Shown here: piece after piece, positions 23,928 to 34,582 of the stretch
How the letters are laid out: each line of letters starts with the position of its first letter
How positions within the stretch are numbered: position 1 is the stretch's first letter
From: Betaproteobacteria bacterium
GTDB taxonomy: Bacteria > Pseudomonadota > Gammaproteobacteria > Burkholderiales > SG8-39
NCBI GenBank assembly: GCA_016177575.1
Contig: JACOVA010000102.1
Location: forward strand, 1-37,264
Reading direction: 5' to 3'
Length of the DNA stretch: 37,264 nucleotides
Notes under the pieces: generated by a model
What the model was told of the DNA's origin: nothing
Databases searched by the model: none
Seen by the model: only the letters and a program-made list of their open reading frames with translations
Made by a program: the position numbers and the translations under genes

Positions 23928-24431
23928 ATGGCGCTTCTGAGCATCCTTCGCTATCCGGACGCGCGTCTGCACAAGACCGCCGCGCCGGTCACGGTCTTCG
24001 ACGAGCCGCTGAAAAAGCTGGTGAGCGACATGGCCGAAACCATGTACGCCGCCCCCGGCATCGGGCTGGCCGCAACGCAGGTCGACGTGCACAAGCAGGT
24101 GATCGTCATCGACGTCTCGGAGCGGCGCGACTCGCTGGTGGTGCTGATCAATCCCGAGATCCTGGATGCGAGCGGCGTCTCCGACATCGAGGAAGGCTGT
24201 CTTTCGGTGCCGGGAATCTATGAGACGCTGGAGCGGGCCGAGCGCGTCAAGGTGCGCGCCTGCGACCGCAACGGCAATTCCTTCACGCTCGAGGCGCAGG
24301 GGCTGCTCGCGGTCTGCATCCAGCACGAGATGGACCATCTGAAGGGCAAGGTGTTCGTCGAGAGCCTCTCGCAGCTCAAGCAGCAGCGCATTCGCGCGCG
24401 GCTCGCCAAGCAGCTGCGCAAGAGCGCTTGA
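23928..24431 (+). CDS. def: peptide deformylase
   Basis: 167 residues (E. coli 169). All three metal-site motifs are present: GIGLAATQ at 44-51, EGCLSVPG at 89-96 (metal ligand Cys91), and QHEMDHLKG at 132-140 (ligands His133, His137, catalytic Glu134). It removes the N-formyl group from new proteins, the reverse side of the job of Fmt encoded next door. The leader is AT-rich with no clear Shine-Dalgarno. First gene of the def-fmt-rsmB run. Confidence 0.98.
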   Translation: MALLSILRYPDARLHKTAAPVTVFDEPLKKLVSDMAETMYAAPGIGLAATQVDVHKQVIVIDVSERRDSLVVLINPEILDASGVSDIEEGCLSVPGIYETLERAERVKVRACDRNGNSFTLEAQGLLAVCIQHEMDHLKGKVFVESLSQLKQQRIRARLAKQLRKSA

Positions 24432-24438
24432 GCTCTTC

Positions 24439-25371
24439 CTGCGCCTAGCCTTCGCCGGCACCCCCGAATTCGCCGCGCGCGCGCTGGTGGCGCTGCTCGC
24501 CGCCGGGCACGAGCTTGCGCTCGTTCTCACTCAGCCGGATCGGCCGGCGGGCCGCGGACTGCGGCCCGCCGCGAGCGCGGTCAAGCGCCTGGCGCTCGAG
24601 CGCGCGTTGCCGCTGTTTCAGCCCGCGACGCTCAAGGACCCGGGCGCGCTCGAGCGGCTGGCCGCAACGCGGCCCGCAGCGCTGGTGGTCGCCGCCTACG
24701 GTCTGATGCTGCCGCCGCGCGCGCTCGAGCTGGCGCGCCACGGCGCACTCAACATCCACGCCTCCCTGCTGCCGCGCTGGCGCGGCGCGGCGCCGATCCA
24801 GCGCGCCCTGCTGGCAGGCGATCGCGAAACCGGAATCACGATCATGCAGATGGACGCGGGGCTCGACACCGGTCCGCTCATCGCGCAGCACAGGCTCGCG
24901 ATCGCGCCCGACGACGACTTCCAGAGCCTGCACGAGCGGCTGGCCGCGCTTGGCGCGGCAGCGATCGTGGCGGCGCTCGACGAGCTCGCAGCCGGGCGCA
25001 TGCGCGCTGTGGCGCAGGGCGAGGCGGGTGCGAGCTATGCGCACAAGCTCGGCAAGCACGAGGCCGAGCTCGATTGGTCCAGACCGTGCGCCGAGCTCGA
25101 GCGCAAGGTGCGCGCCCTGCGGCCCGCCCCCGGTGCCCGCTCGTGGCTGCGTGGCAGGGCGATCAAGCTGTGGCGCGCGCGCTGCGTACCCGGCGCAGGC
25201 CGGCCCGGCACCGTGCTCGAGTGCGGCGCCGCGGGCGTGCGCATCGCCTGCGGCGAAGGCGCGCTCGAGGCGAGTGAGCTGCAGCGCGCCGGCGGCGAGC
25301 GCCTGGCGGCGGCGGAGTTCCTGCGCGGCTTTGCGCTCGAGCGGGGCGAGCGCCTTGGCGCCGCTCGCTGA
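24439..25371 (+). CDS. fmt: methionyl-tRNA formyltransferase, apparent CTG start
   Basis: 310 residues if read from CTG 24439, giving RLAFAGTPEFAARAL, the conserved N-terminus. Catalytic residues then fall at Asn105, His107 and Asp143 (NIHASLLP, DTGPLI), within one of E. coli N106, H108 and D144. It formylates Met-tRNAfMet with 10-formyl-THF. No ATG, GTG or TTG lies in frame between the def stop (7 bases upstream) and GTG 24487, and a start at 24487 would delete the substrate-binding FAGTPEFA strand. A small sequence error in this short gap is the alternative. Overlaps rsmB by 17 bases. Confidence 0.93.
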   Translation: MRLAFAGTPEFAARALVALLAAGHELALVLTQPDRPAGRGLRPAASAVKRLALERALPLFQPATLKDPGALERLAATRPAALVVAAYGLMLPPRALELARHGALNIHASLLPRWRGAAPIQRALLAGDRETGITIMQMDAGLDTGPLIAQHRLAIAPDDDFQSLHERLAALGAAAIVAALDELAAGRMRAVAQGEAGASYAHKLGKHEAELDWSRPCAELERKVRALRPAPGARSWLRGRAIKLWRARCVPGAGRPGTVLECGAAGVRIACGEGALEASELQRAGGERLAAAEFLRGFALERGERLGAAR

Positions 25372-26641
25372 ATCGCTTGCTGCCGCCGCGGCGCGGGTGG
25401 CGCGGGTCGCGGCCGGCCGCAGTTTGGCGGCAGAATTCGAGCGCGCGCAAACGGACGGCGCGGCGGGCCGCGACGGCGCGCTCGCCGATCTGTGCTACGG
25501 CACGCTGCGGCGCTACGGCCGCTCGCAGGCGCTGGTGGCGGCGCTTTCGCGCCGCTCGCAGGCGACCGAGCCGCTCATCGAAGCGCTGCTGTGGTGCGCG
25601 CTGTACGCCCTGGAGTCGGGGCGCTACGCCGAATACACGGTCGTCGACCAGGCCGGGCGCGCTTGCGCGCTCCTGCAGCGCGGGCGCGCCAAGGGCTTTG
25701 TCAATGCGCTGCTGCGCAGCTTCCTGCGCGCGCGCGCCGGGCTCGAGGCAAGGCTCGGCGCCGACGCGGCGGCGCGCTACTGGCATCCGGCGTGGTGGGT
25801 CGAGCGTGTGCGCGCAGCCTATCCGGCCGACTGGCAAAGCGTGCTCGCCGCCGGCAACACCCACCCGCCGATGTGCCTGCGCGTGAATGCACGGCGCAAT
25901 TCGGCCGACGACTACGCCCGGCTGCTCGCGCTGCAGGGAATCGCCGCGCAGCGCGTCGCTCCCTCGGCGCTGCTGCTCGAACGGCCGCTGCAGGTTGCGC
26001 GGCTGCCCGGCTTTGCCGAAGGCCGGGTGTCGGTGCAGGACGCCGGCGCGCAGCGCGCGGCGCATTTGCTCGAGCTGCGCGCCGGCCAGCGCGTGCTCGA
26101 CGCCTGCGCCGCGCCCGGTGGCAAGAGCGCGCACATCCTCGAATGCGCGGACGTTTCGCTCACCGCGCTCGACGCAGACGCGACGCGCTGCGCGGGCGTG
26201 GCGCGCGAGCTGGCGCGGCTCGGGCTTGCAGCCGGCGGCGCGGAAGTGCAGGTGCGCACCGCAGACTGCACGGCGCTCGATGCCTGGTGGGATCGGCGCA
26301 GCTTCGAGCGCATCCTCGCCGACGTGCCTTGCTCCGCCTCCGGCGTCGCAAGGCGTCATCCCGACATCAAGTGGCTGCGCCGGCCCTCCGACATCGGCCG
26401 CTTCGCCGCGCGGCAGGTGCGGATTCTGGAAGCGCTTTGGCGCACCCTCGCTCCGGGTGGTAAATTGCTGTATGTCACCTGCTCGGTGTTCCCGCAGGAG
26501 AATGGCGCGGTCGTTGATGCCTTCGTTGCGCGCGCGCCGGGCGCGCGCCGCGCGCCGCTCGCGGACGGCGGCGCGGCGCAGCTGCTGCCCGGCCCCGGAC
26601 ACGACGGATTTTATTTCGCTCTGCTAGAGAAACCGACCTGA
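25355..26641 (+). CDS. rsmB: 16S rRNA (cytosine967-C5)-methyltransferase RsmB
   Basis: 428 residues from TTG 25355 (E. coli 429). An N-terminal NusB-like helical domain (AAGRSLAAEFERAQ, LCYGTLRRYG) is followed by a Rossmann methyltransferase: SAM loop DACAAPGGKSAHILE, catalytic motifs DVPCSASGVARRHPDIKW and VTCSVFPQEN, each with its cysteine. It makes m5C967 in 16S rRNA. GTG 25397 is a possible later start but would trim the N-terminal helix. It ends in TGATG with the next gene. Confidence 0.95.
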   Translation: MAPLAESLAAAAARVARVAAGRSLAAEFERAQTDGAAGRDGALADLCYGTLRRYGRSQALVAALSRRSQATEPLIEALLWCALYALESGRYAEYTVVDQAGRACALLQRGRAKGFVNALLRSFLRARAGLEARLGADAAARYWHPAWWVERVRAAYPADWQSVLAAGNTHPPMCLRVNARRNSADDYARLLALQGIAAQRVAPSALLLERPLQVARLPGFAEGRVSVQDAGAQRAAHLLELRAGQRVLDACAAPGGKSAHILECADVSLTALDADATRCAGVARELARLGLAAGGAEVQVRTADCTALDAWWDRRSFERILADVPCSASGVARRHPDIKWLRRPSDIGRFAARQVRILEALWRTLAPGGKLLYVTCSVFPQENGAVVDAFVARAPGARRAPLADGGAAQLLPGPGHDGFYFALLEKPT

Positions 26642-27255
26642 TGAAGCTGTTCGTCGCGCTCGTGTGCGCCGCCGCGCTCGCGACCGCGCCGCCAGCGGTT
26701 GCCGACGAGATCGAGGTCATCGACGCGCGCCTGACCGCGGCCGAGGAGGGATTCGTGCTCGCGGCCGATTTCGCGTTCGAGCTCAACCCGCGCCTGGCGG
26801 AGACGGTGGCGAACGGCGTGCCGCTGTATTTCGTGGTCGAGTTCGAGCTCACCCGCCCGCGCTGGTGGTGGTTCGACGAGAAGGCGGCAAGCAAGCGCCT
26901 GCAGCTGCGGCTTTCCTACCATGCGCTATCGCGCCAATACCGGCTCTCGACCGGCGTGCTGCAGCAAAACTACGCGACGCTCGAGGAGGCGCTGAATATC
27001 CTGCGCCGGCTGCGCAACTGGCCGGTGATCGAGCGCGGCGCCGGGCTTGCGCAGGCCAGCTACGCGGGTGCGCTGCGCATGCGGCTCGACGTCACCCTGC
27101 TGCCGAAGCCGTTCCAGCTGAGCGCGCTCACCAGCCGCGAGCTCAACCTCGAGTCGCAGTGGAAGCGGTTCATCTTTCGCCCGCCGGTCGCGGTTCCGTC
27201 GCCCGCGCCGGCTGCGGCCGATGGCCGCGAGCCGAACGGGGCGGAGGGGCGATGA
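26641..27255 (+). CDS. exported DUF4390 protein
   Basis: 204 residues. A signal peptide (about 1-21, cleavage near PPAVADEI) is followed by a domain of alternating strands with FELTRPRWWWFDEK and LSYHALSRQYRLS, features of the DUF4390 family. The family is found between rsmB and the ntrY-like kinase in betaproteobacteria; its function is unknown. It overlaps rsmB by 1 base and the kinase gene by 4 bases (ATGA), so it is made together with the two-component system and may act with it in the periplasm. That link is inference. Confidence 0.88.
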   Translation: MKLFVALVCAAALATAPPAVADEIEVIDARLTAAEEGFVLAADFAFELNPRLAETVANGVPLYFVVEFELTRPRWWWFDEKAASKRLQLRLSYHALSRQYRLSTGVLQQNYATLEEALNILRRLRNWPVIERGAGLAQASYAGALRMRLDVTLLPKPFQLSALTSRELNLESQWKRFIFRPPVAVPSPAPAAADGREPNGAEGR

Positions 27256-29351
27256 GGCTGCTGCTGTTTCTGGGCGCGGCGCTCGCGGGCGTGCTGCTGT
27301 TCCTGCTCGCTACCGCGAGCGGCAATACGACCCTGTTCGCGCGCCATTACCCGCTGCTGCTCGGCCTCAACGCGGCGCTCGCGGCGCTGCTTGCGGCGCT
27401 GGTCGCCTGGCAGGTCGCGGTCCTGTGGCGCAAATACCAGGACAGGGCTTTCGGCTCGCGCCTCACCGTGCGGCTGCTGCTGATGCTGGCGCTGATGGCG
27501 CTCGTGCCGGGCGCGCTCGTCTACACCGTGTCGGTGCAGTTCCTCGCCAAGAGCATCGAATCCTGGTTCGACGTCAAGGTGGATGCCGCGCTCGAGGGCG
27601 GCATCAACCTCGGTCAGGCGGCGATCGACCGCATGCTGGGCGAGCTGCAGACCAAGGCGCGCGCGGTTGCCCTGGAACTTGCCGACCTTCCGGCCGCGCA
27701 GCAGGTGGTGCTGCTCGGCAGGCTGCGCGACCAGGCCGGCGTGCAGGAGGCGGTGGTCGTCAACGCGGGCGGGCGGCTGATCGCGAGCGCAAGCGAGGAC
27801 GTTTCGCGGCTGGTTCCCGAGCTGCCGACGCAACAGGCGCTGCTGCAGGCGCGCAGCGGTCGAGCCTATGCGGCGGTGGATGCGCCCGCCGGCAAGCCGC
27901 TGGCGTTGCGTGTGGTGGTGGCGGTACCCGGCCTGACCTTGACCGAGGAGCCGCGCTTCGTGCAGCTCAGGCAATGGGTGCCGGAGCAGTTCGGCCGCAG
28001 CGCCGAGGCGGTCGAGGCGGCCTACCGCGACTACCGCGAGCTGGCGCTCTCGCGCCAGGGCCTGAAGCGCATCTACATCGTCACTCTCACGCTCGCGCTC
28101 TCGATGGCGCTGCTGGTGGCGATCGCCCTCGCCGTGATCCTCGCCAACCGGCTCGCCGCGCCGCTTGCCAATCTCGCCCAGGCCACGCAAGCGGTGGCGC
28201 GCGGGGATTTCAGCCGCCGGGCGCCGGTGACGAGCCGCGACGAGCTGGGCGTGCTCACCGAGTCGTTCAATTCGATGACGCGCCAGCTCGACGACGCCCG
28301 CAGCGTGGTCGAGGCCAACCGCATGGCGCTCGAGGGCGCCAAGGCGCGGCTGGAAAACATCCTCGCCAACCTTTCCGCGGGCGTGCTGGTATTCGACCAC
28401 GCGCTCGAGCTGTCCATTTCCAACCACGGCGCGCATTCGATCCTCGGCGCCGAGCTGGAGGCCTTCGCCGCGCGCATGCGTGCTTATTTCCGCTCGCACG
28501 GCGAACGCGCGTGGCAGCTCGAGCTTGAGTTGAAGGGCACCGCCAAGACGCTGCTGGTGCGCGGCACGGCGCTGCCGCAGGACCAGGCCGGAGGCTTCGT
28601 GCTGGTGTTCGACGACATCACCCAGCTCATTCAGGCGCAGCGCGCCACCGCCTGGGCCGAAGTGGCGCGCAGGCTCGCGCACGAGATCAAGAATCCGCTC
28701 ACGCCGATCCAGCTCTCCGCGGAGCGGCTCGAAATGAAGCTCGCGGGCAAGCTCGGGCCCGAGGACGCCGAGGCGCTCGCGCGCGCGACGCGGACCATCG
28801 TCAACCAGGTTACGGCGCTGAAGAGCATGGTCGACGACTTCCGCGACTACGCCCGCCTGCCGGCGCCCGTGCTGGCGGGGCTCGATCTGAATCCGCTCGT
28901 CGCCGAGGTGCTGGCGCTGTACGAAAATTCGAGTGCGCCGATCGCGAGGAAGCTCGCCCCTGCTTTGCCGCAGGTGTGGGCCGATTCGGCGCAGATCCGG
29001 CAGGTGCTCCACAATCTGGTGCAAAACGCGCAGGCTGCGCTCGAAAACCGCAGGAATTCCGGCGCAGCGCCCGTGATCGAGGTGTGCACCGAGCTCGCGG
29101 GCGACAGGGTGCGGCTCACGGTCGCGGACAACGGCGGCGGCTTTCCCGAGGAAATGATGGCTAGAATCTTCGAGCCCTATGTCACCACCAAGCCGCGCGG
29201 AACCGGCCTCGGCCTCGCGATCGTGAAAAAGATCGTCGACGAGCATCACGGCGAGCTGGCGATCGAGAACCGCTTCGCCGTCGGCGCATCGGTGAGCGTG
29301 CTGCTGCCGCTGGCGGGCGGCGCGGGCGCGGCCTCCGAGGCGGCGGCCTAG
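27252..29351 (+). CDS. NtrY-like sensor histidine kinase
   Basis: 699 residues. Three N-terminal hydrophobic segments (about 1-20, 35-55, 75-95), a periplasmic sensor region (about 100-270), another membrane helix (about 275-300), HAMP (RGDFSRR, DELGVLTESFN), a PAS-like segment, then the kinase core: H box AHEIKNPLTPIQLSAERL with His477, N box LVQNAQAALENR, G boxes DNGGGF and RGTGLGLAIV. It resembles NtrY of nitrogen and redox control, but the signal here is unknown. The partner regulator starts 4 bases after its stop. Confidence 0.93.
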   Translation: MRLLLFLGAALAGVLLFLLATASGNTTLFARHYPLLLGLNAALAALLAALVAWQVAVLWRKYQDRAFGSRLTVRLLLMLALMALVPGALVYTVSVQFLAKSIESWFDVKVDAALEGGINLGQAAIDRMLGELQTKARAVALELADLPAAQQVVLLGRLRDQAGVQEAVVVNAGGRLIASASEDVSRLVPELPTQQALLQARSGRAYAAVDAPAGKPLALRVVVAVPGLTLTEEPRFVQLRQWVPEQFGRSAEAVEAAYRDYRELALSRQGLKRIYIVTLTLALSMALLVAIALAVILANRLAAPLANLAQATQAVARGDFSRRAPVTSRDELGVLTESFNSMTRQLDDARSVVEANRMALEGAKARLENILANLSAGVLVFDHALELSISNHGAHSILGAELEAFAARMRAYFRSHGERAWQLELELKGTAKTLLVRGTALPQDQAGGFVLVFDDITQLIQAQRATAWAEVARRLAHEIKNPLTPIQLSAERLEMKLAGKLGPEDAEALARATRTIVNQVTALKSMVDDFRDYARLPAPVLAGLDLNPLVAEVLALYENSSAPIARKLAPALPQVWADSAQIRQVLHNLVQNAQAALENRRNSGAAPVIEVCTELAGDRVRLTVADNGGGFPEEMMARIFEPYVTTKPRGTGLGLAIVKKIVDEHHGELAIENRFAVGASVSVLLPLAGGAGAASEAAA

Positions 29352-29355
29352 CGCC

Positions 29356-30603
29356 ATGGCACGGATCCTGGTCGTAGACGACGAGGTCGGCATCCGCGAG
29401 CTGCTTTCGGAAATCCTCGCCGACGAAGGGCACCAGGTTCTGCTGGCCGAGAGCGCGGGCGAGGCGCGGCGGCTGCGCGAGCGCAGCCGCCCCGATCTGG
29501 TGCTGCTCGACATCTGGATGCCCGACACCGACGGCATCTCGCTGCTCAAGGAATGGGCTGCGAGCGGGCAGCTCGGCATGCCCGTGATCATGATGTCGGG
29601 TCACGGCACGATCGAGACCGCGGTCGAGGCGACGCGCATCGGCGCCCTCGACTACCTCGAGAAGCCGATCGCCCTGCAGCGGCTGCTCGCGACCGTGAAG
29701 CGGGCGCTGCGCAACCGGGAGGCGGCCACGCCGCGCGACCTGTCGCTCGCCACGCTCGGCCGCTCACCCGCGCTCGCGGAGACGCGCAAGCGCCTGGCGC
29801 AGTTCGCCCAGGCCGCCGCGCCGCTGCTGCTGCGCGGCGAGCGCGGCATGCGCCCCGAGCTGTTCGCGCGCCTGCTCGCCGCCGCGGGGGCGCCGTTCGT
29901 GGAAGGTCCGGAGCTGCTGACCGAAGCATCCTCGGAGATGCTGGCGCGCGCCGCGGGCGGAATCCTGTTCGTTGGCGACCTGTCCCGGCTCGGACGCGGA
30001 GAGCAGAAGGGCCTGGAGTTCCTGCTCGCGCGCGCCGACAAGCACAAGGCGCGCGTGGTCTCGTTCTCGCCGCTCGATGCGCGCGCGCTGACGGAGAAGC
30101 ACGAATTCGACGCCGAGCTGGTGGCGTGCCTCTCGGAGCTCGTGCTCAAGCTGCCGGCGCTGCGCGATTTCGCCGAAGACGTGCCCGATCTTGCCGCGCT
30201 CATGCTGTTGCAGCTGGTGGAGTCGCGCGCCTGTCCGCCGCGGCGCCTGTCGGTGGCGGCGCTGAACGCCCTGCGCCACCATTTCTGGCCGGGCAACATC
30301 GTCGAGCTGGAAAGCGTGGTGAAGAATCTGGCGCTCGGCGCGCTCGAGGAGGACATCGGGCTCGAGGACGTCGAGCGGGTGCTCAGCGCGCACGCGCAGT
30401 CGTCGCCGCCGCCCGAGATCGCGCTCGACCGGCCCTACCGCGAGGCGCGCGAGGCGTTCGAGCGCCTGTATTTCGAGTATCTGCTGGCGCGCGAGAACGG
30501 CAGCATGTCGAAAGTGGCCGAGCGCTCGGGCCTCGAGCGCACCCACCTGTACCGCAAGTTGAAAGCTCTCGGCCTGCCGGTCGGCCGGCGCGAGGAAAGC
30601 TAG
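29356..30603 (+). CDS. NtrX-like response regulator with degenerate AAA+ domain
   Basis: 415 residues. The receiver is intact: VVDDE at 6-10, phospho-acceptor Asp52 in LLDIWMPD, Lys103 in LEKPI. The centre (about 134-345) has the layout of a sigma-54 activator (GRSPAL, LPALRDFAEDVPDLA, FWPGNIVELESVV) but Walker A reads GERGMRPE instead of GESGTGKE, GAFTGA is absent, and Walker B reads ILFVGDL. The C-terminal Fis-type helix-turn-helix (GSMSKVAERSGLERTHLYRK, about 382-401) is intact. It should bind DNA and respond to the adjacent kinase but not hydrolyse ATP or drive sigma-54. Its stop overlaps the Thx stop. Confidence 0.9.
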   Translation: MARILVVDDEVGIRELLSEILADEGHQVLLAESAGEARRLRERSRPDLVLLDIWMPDTDGISLLKEWAASGQLGMPVIMMSGHGTIETAVEATRIGALDYLEKPIALQRLLATVKRALRNREAATPRDLSLATLGRSPALAETRKRLAQFAQAAAPLLLRGERGMRPELFARLLAAAGAPFVEGPELLTEASSEMLARAAGGILFVGDLSRLGRGEQKGLEFLLARADKHKARVVSFSPLDARALTEKHEFDAELVACLSELVLKLPALRDFAEDVPDLAALMLLQLVESRACPPRRLSVAALNALRHHFWPGNIVELESVVKNLALGALEEDIGLEDVERVLSAHAQSSPPPEIALDRPYREAREAFERLYFEYLLARENGSMSKVAERSGLERTHLYRKLKALGLPVGRREES

Positions 30604-30695
30604 AGCTTCTTCTTCTTCGCGCGGTGCGGGCGCCGCTTGCCGTAGCTGCCCTTGTAGATCTTGCCGCGCCTGGTGCGCTTGTCGCCCTTGCCCAT
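30600..30695 (-). CDS. 30S ribosomal protein Thx
   Basis: 31 residues, very basic: MGKGDKRTRRGKIYKGSYGK, then a Pro-His-Arg turn and a lysine-rich end. This matches the bTHX/Thx family, a small protein in the head of the 30S subunit. The Shine-Dalgarno AGGAAGG overlaps the metH stop and lies 4 bases before the ATG. It follows metH by 10 bases, and its stop overlaps by 4 bases the end of the convergent response-regulator gene. Too short for ordinary ORF screens. The ribosomal role is known from Thermus; here it is inferred. Confidence 0.92.
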   Translation of the reverse strand: MGKGDKRTRRGKIYKGSYGKRRPHRAKKKKL

Positions 30696-30705
30696 CGCTG
30701 CCTTC

Positions 30706-34422
<3,717 letters not shown>

Positions 34423-34441
34423 CGAGCTTCCCAGAAACAGA

Positions 34442-34474
34442 AACGCCCGCTCAGCTTTCGCAGAAACGGGCGTT
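34442..34474 (-). terminator. Rho-independent-type terminator in the metH leader
   Basis: On the minus strand AACGCCCG (34467-34474) pairs with CGGGCGTT (34442-34449) across a 17-base loop that holds a small GC-GAAA-GC hairpin, followed by TTCTGTTTCT. It ends about 20 bases before the metH ATG, so no promoter can sit between. The 5' arm CGCCCG is also complementary to CGGGCG inside the upstream aptamer (34525-34530), making an alternative antiterminator pairing possible. Confidence 0.7.
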
Positions 34475-34484
34475 GGCACGTCTC

Positions 34485-34553
34485 TTTAGCGGAACTTGTT
34501 TTTCCCCGCGTCTCGGCGGATCGGCGCCCGCAAGCTGAACATCAAATCGGCGC
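34485..34553 (-). promoter_or_regulatory. SAM-II type riboswitch aptamer upstream of metH
   Basis: Read on the minus strand: P1 GCGCC (34549-34553) pairs with GGCGC (34524-34528). The loop starts GATTTGA (34542-34548), as in SAM-II. AGCTTG (34531-34536) pairs with CAAGTT (34493-34498) as the pseudoknot helix, with one G-U. GCTAAA (34485-34490) ends the motif. These are the conserved elements of the SAM-II (metA) class, known mainly from alphaproteobacterial methionine genes. Unusual: a hairpin CCGC/GCGG (34516-34519, 34506-34509) is inserted in the loop that is normally short. Identified from memory of the consensus, not by a model search. Confidence 0.75.
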
Positions 34554-34560
34554 AGCAGGC

Positions 34561-34566
34561 ATTCTA
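34561..34566 (-). promoter_or_regulatory. -10 element of the metH promoter
   Basis: TAGAAT on the minus strand, 5 of 6 to consensus. Transcription would begin near 34554, exactly where the riboswitch P1 helix starts. No convincing -35 is visible at 16-18 bases upstream. Confidence 0.45.
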
Positions 34567-34582
34567 GCATCCGCGCGCCCGG

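Noticed and set aside
24487-24489. GTG 24487 as the fmt start
   Set aside because: It would drop the conserved FAGTPEFA strand and shorten the protein to 294 residues.
29850-30000. Frameshift or sequencing error as the cause of the lost AAA+ motifs in the NtrX-like protein
   Set aside because: The reading frame is continuous, flanking motifs align on both sides, and codon character does not change.
34423-34580. Cobalamin or SAH riboswitch as the explanation for the metH leader
   Set aside because: I see no B12-box-like sequence and no SAH aptamer core; the conserved bases and pairings fit SAM-II instead.
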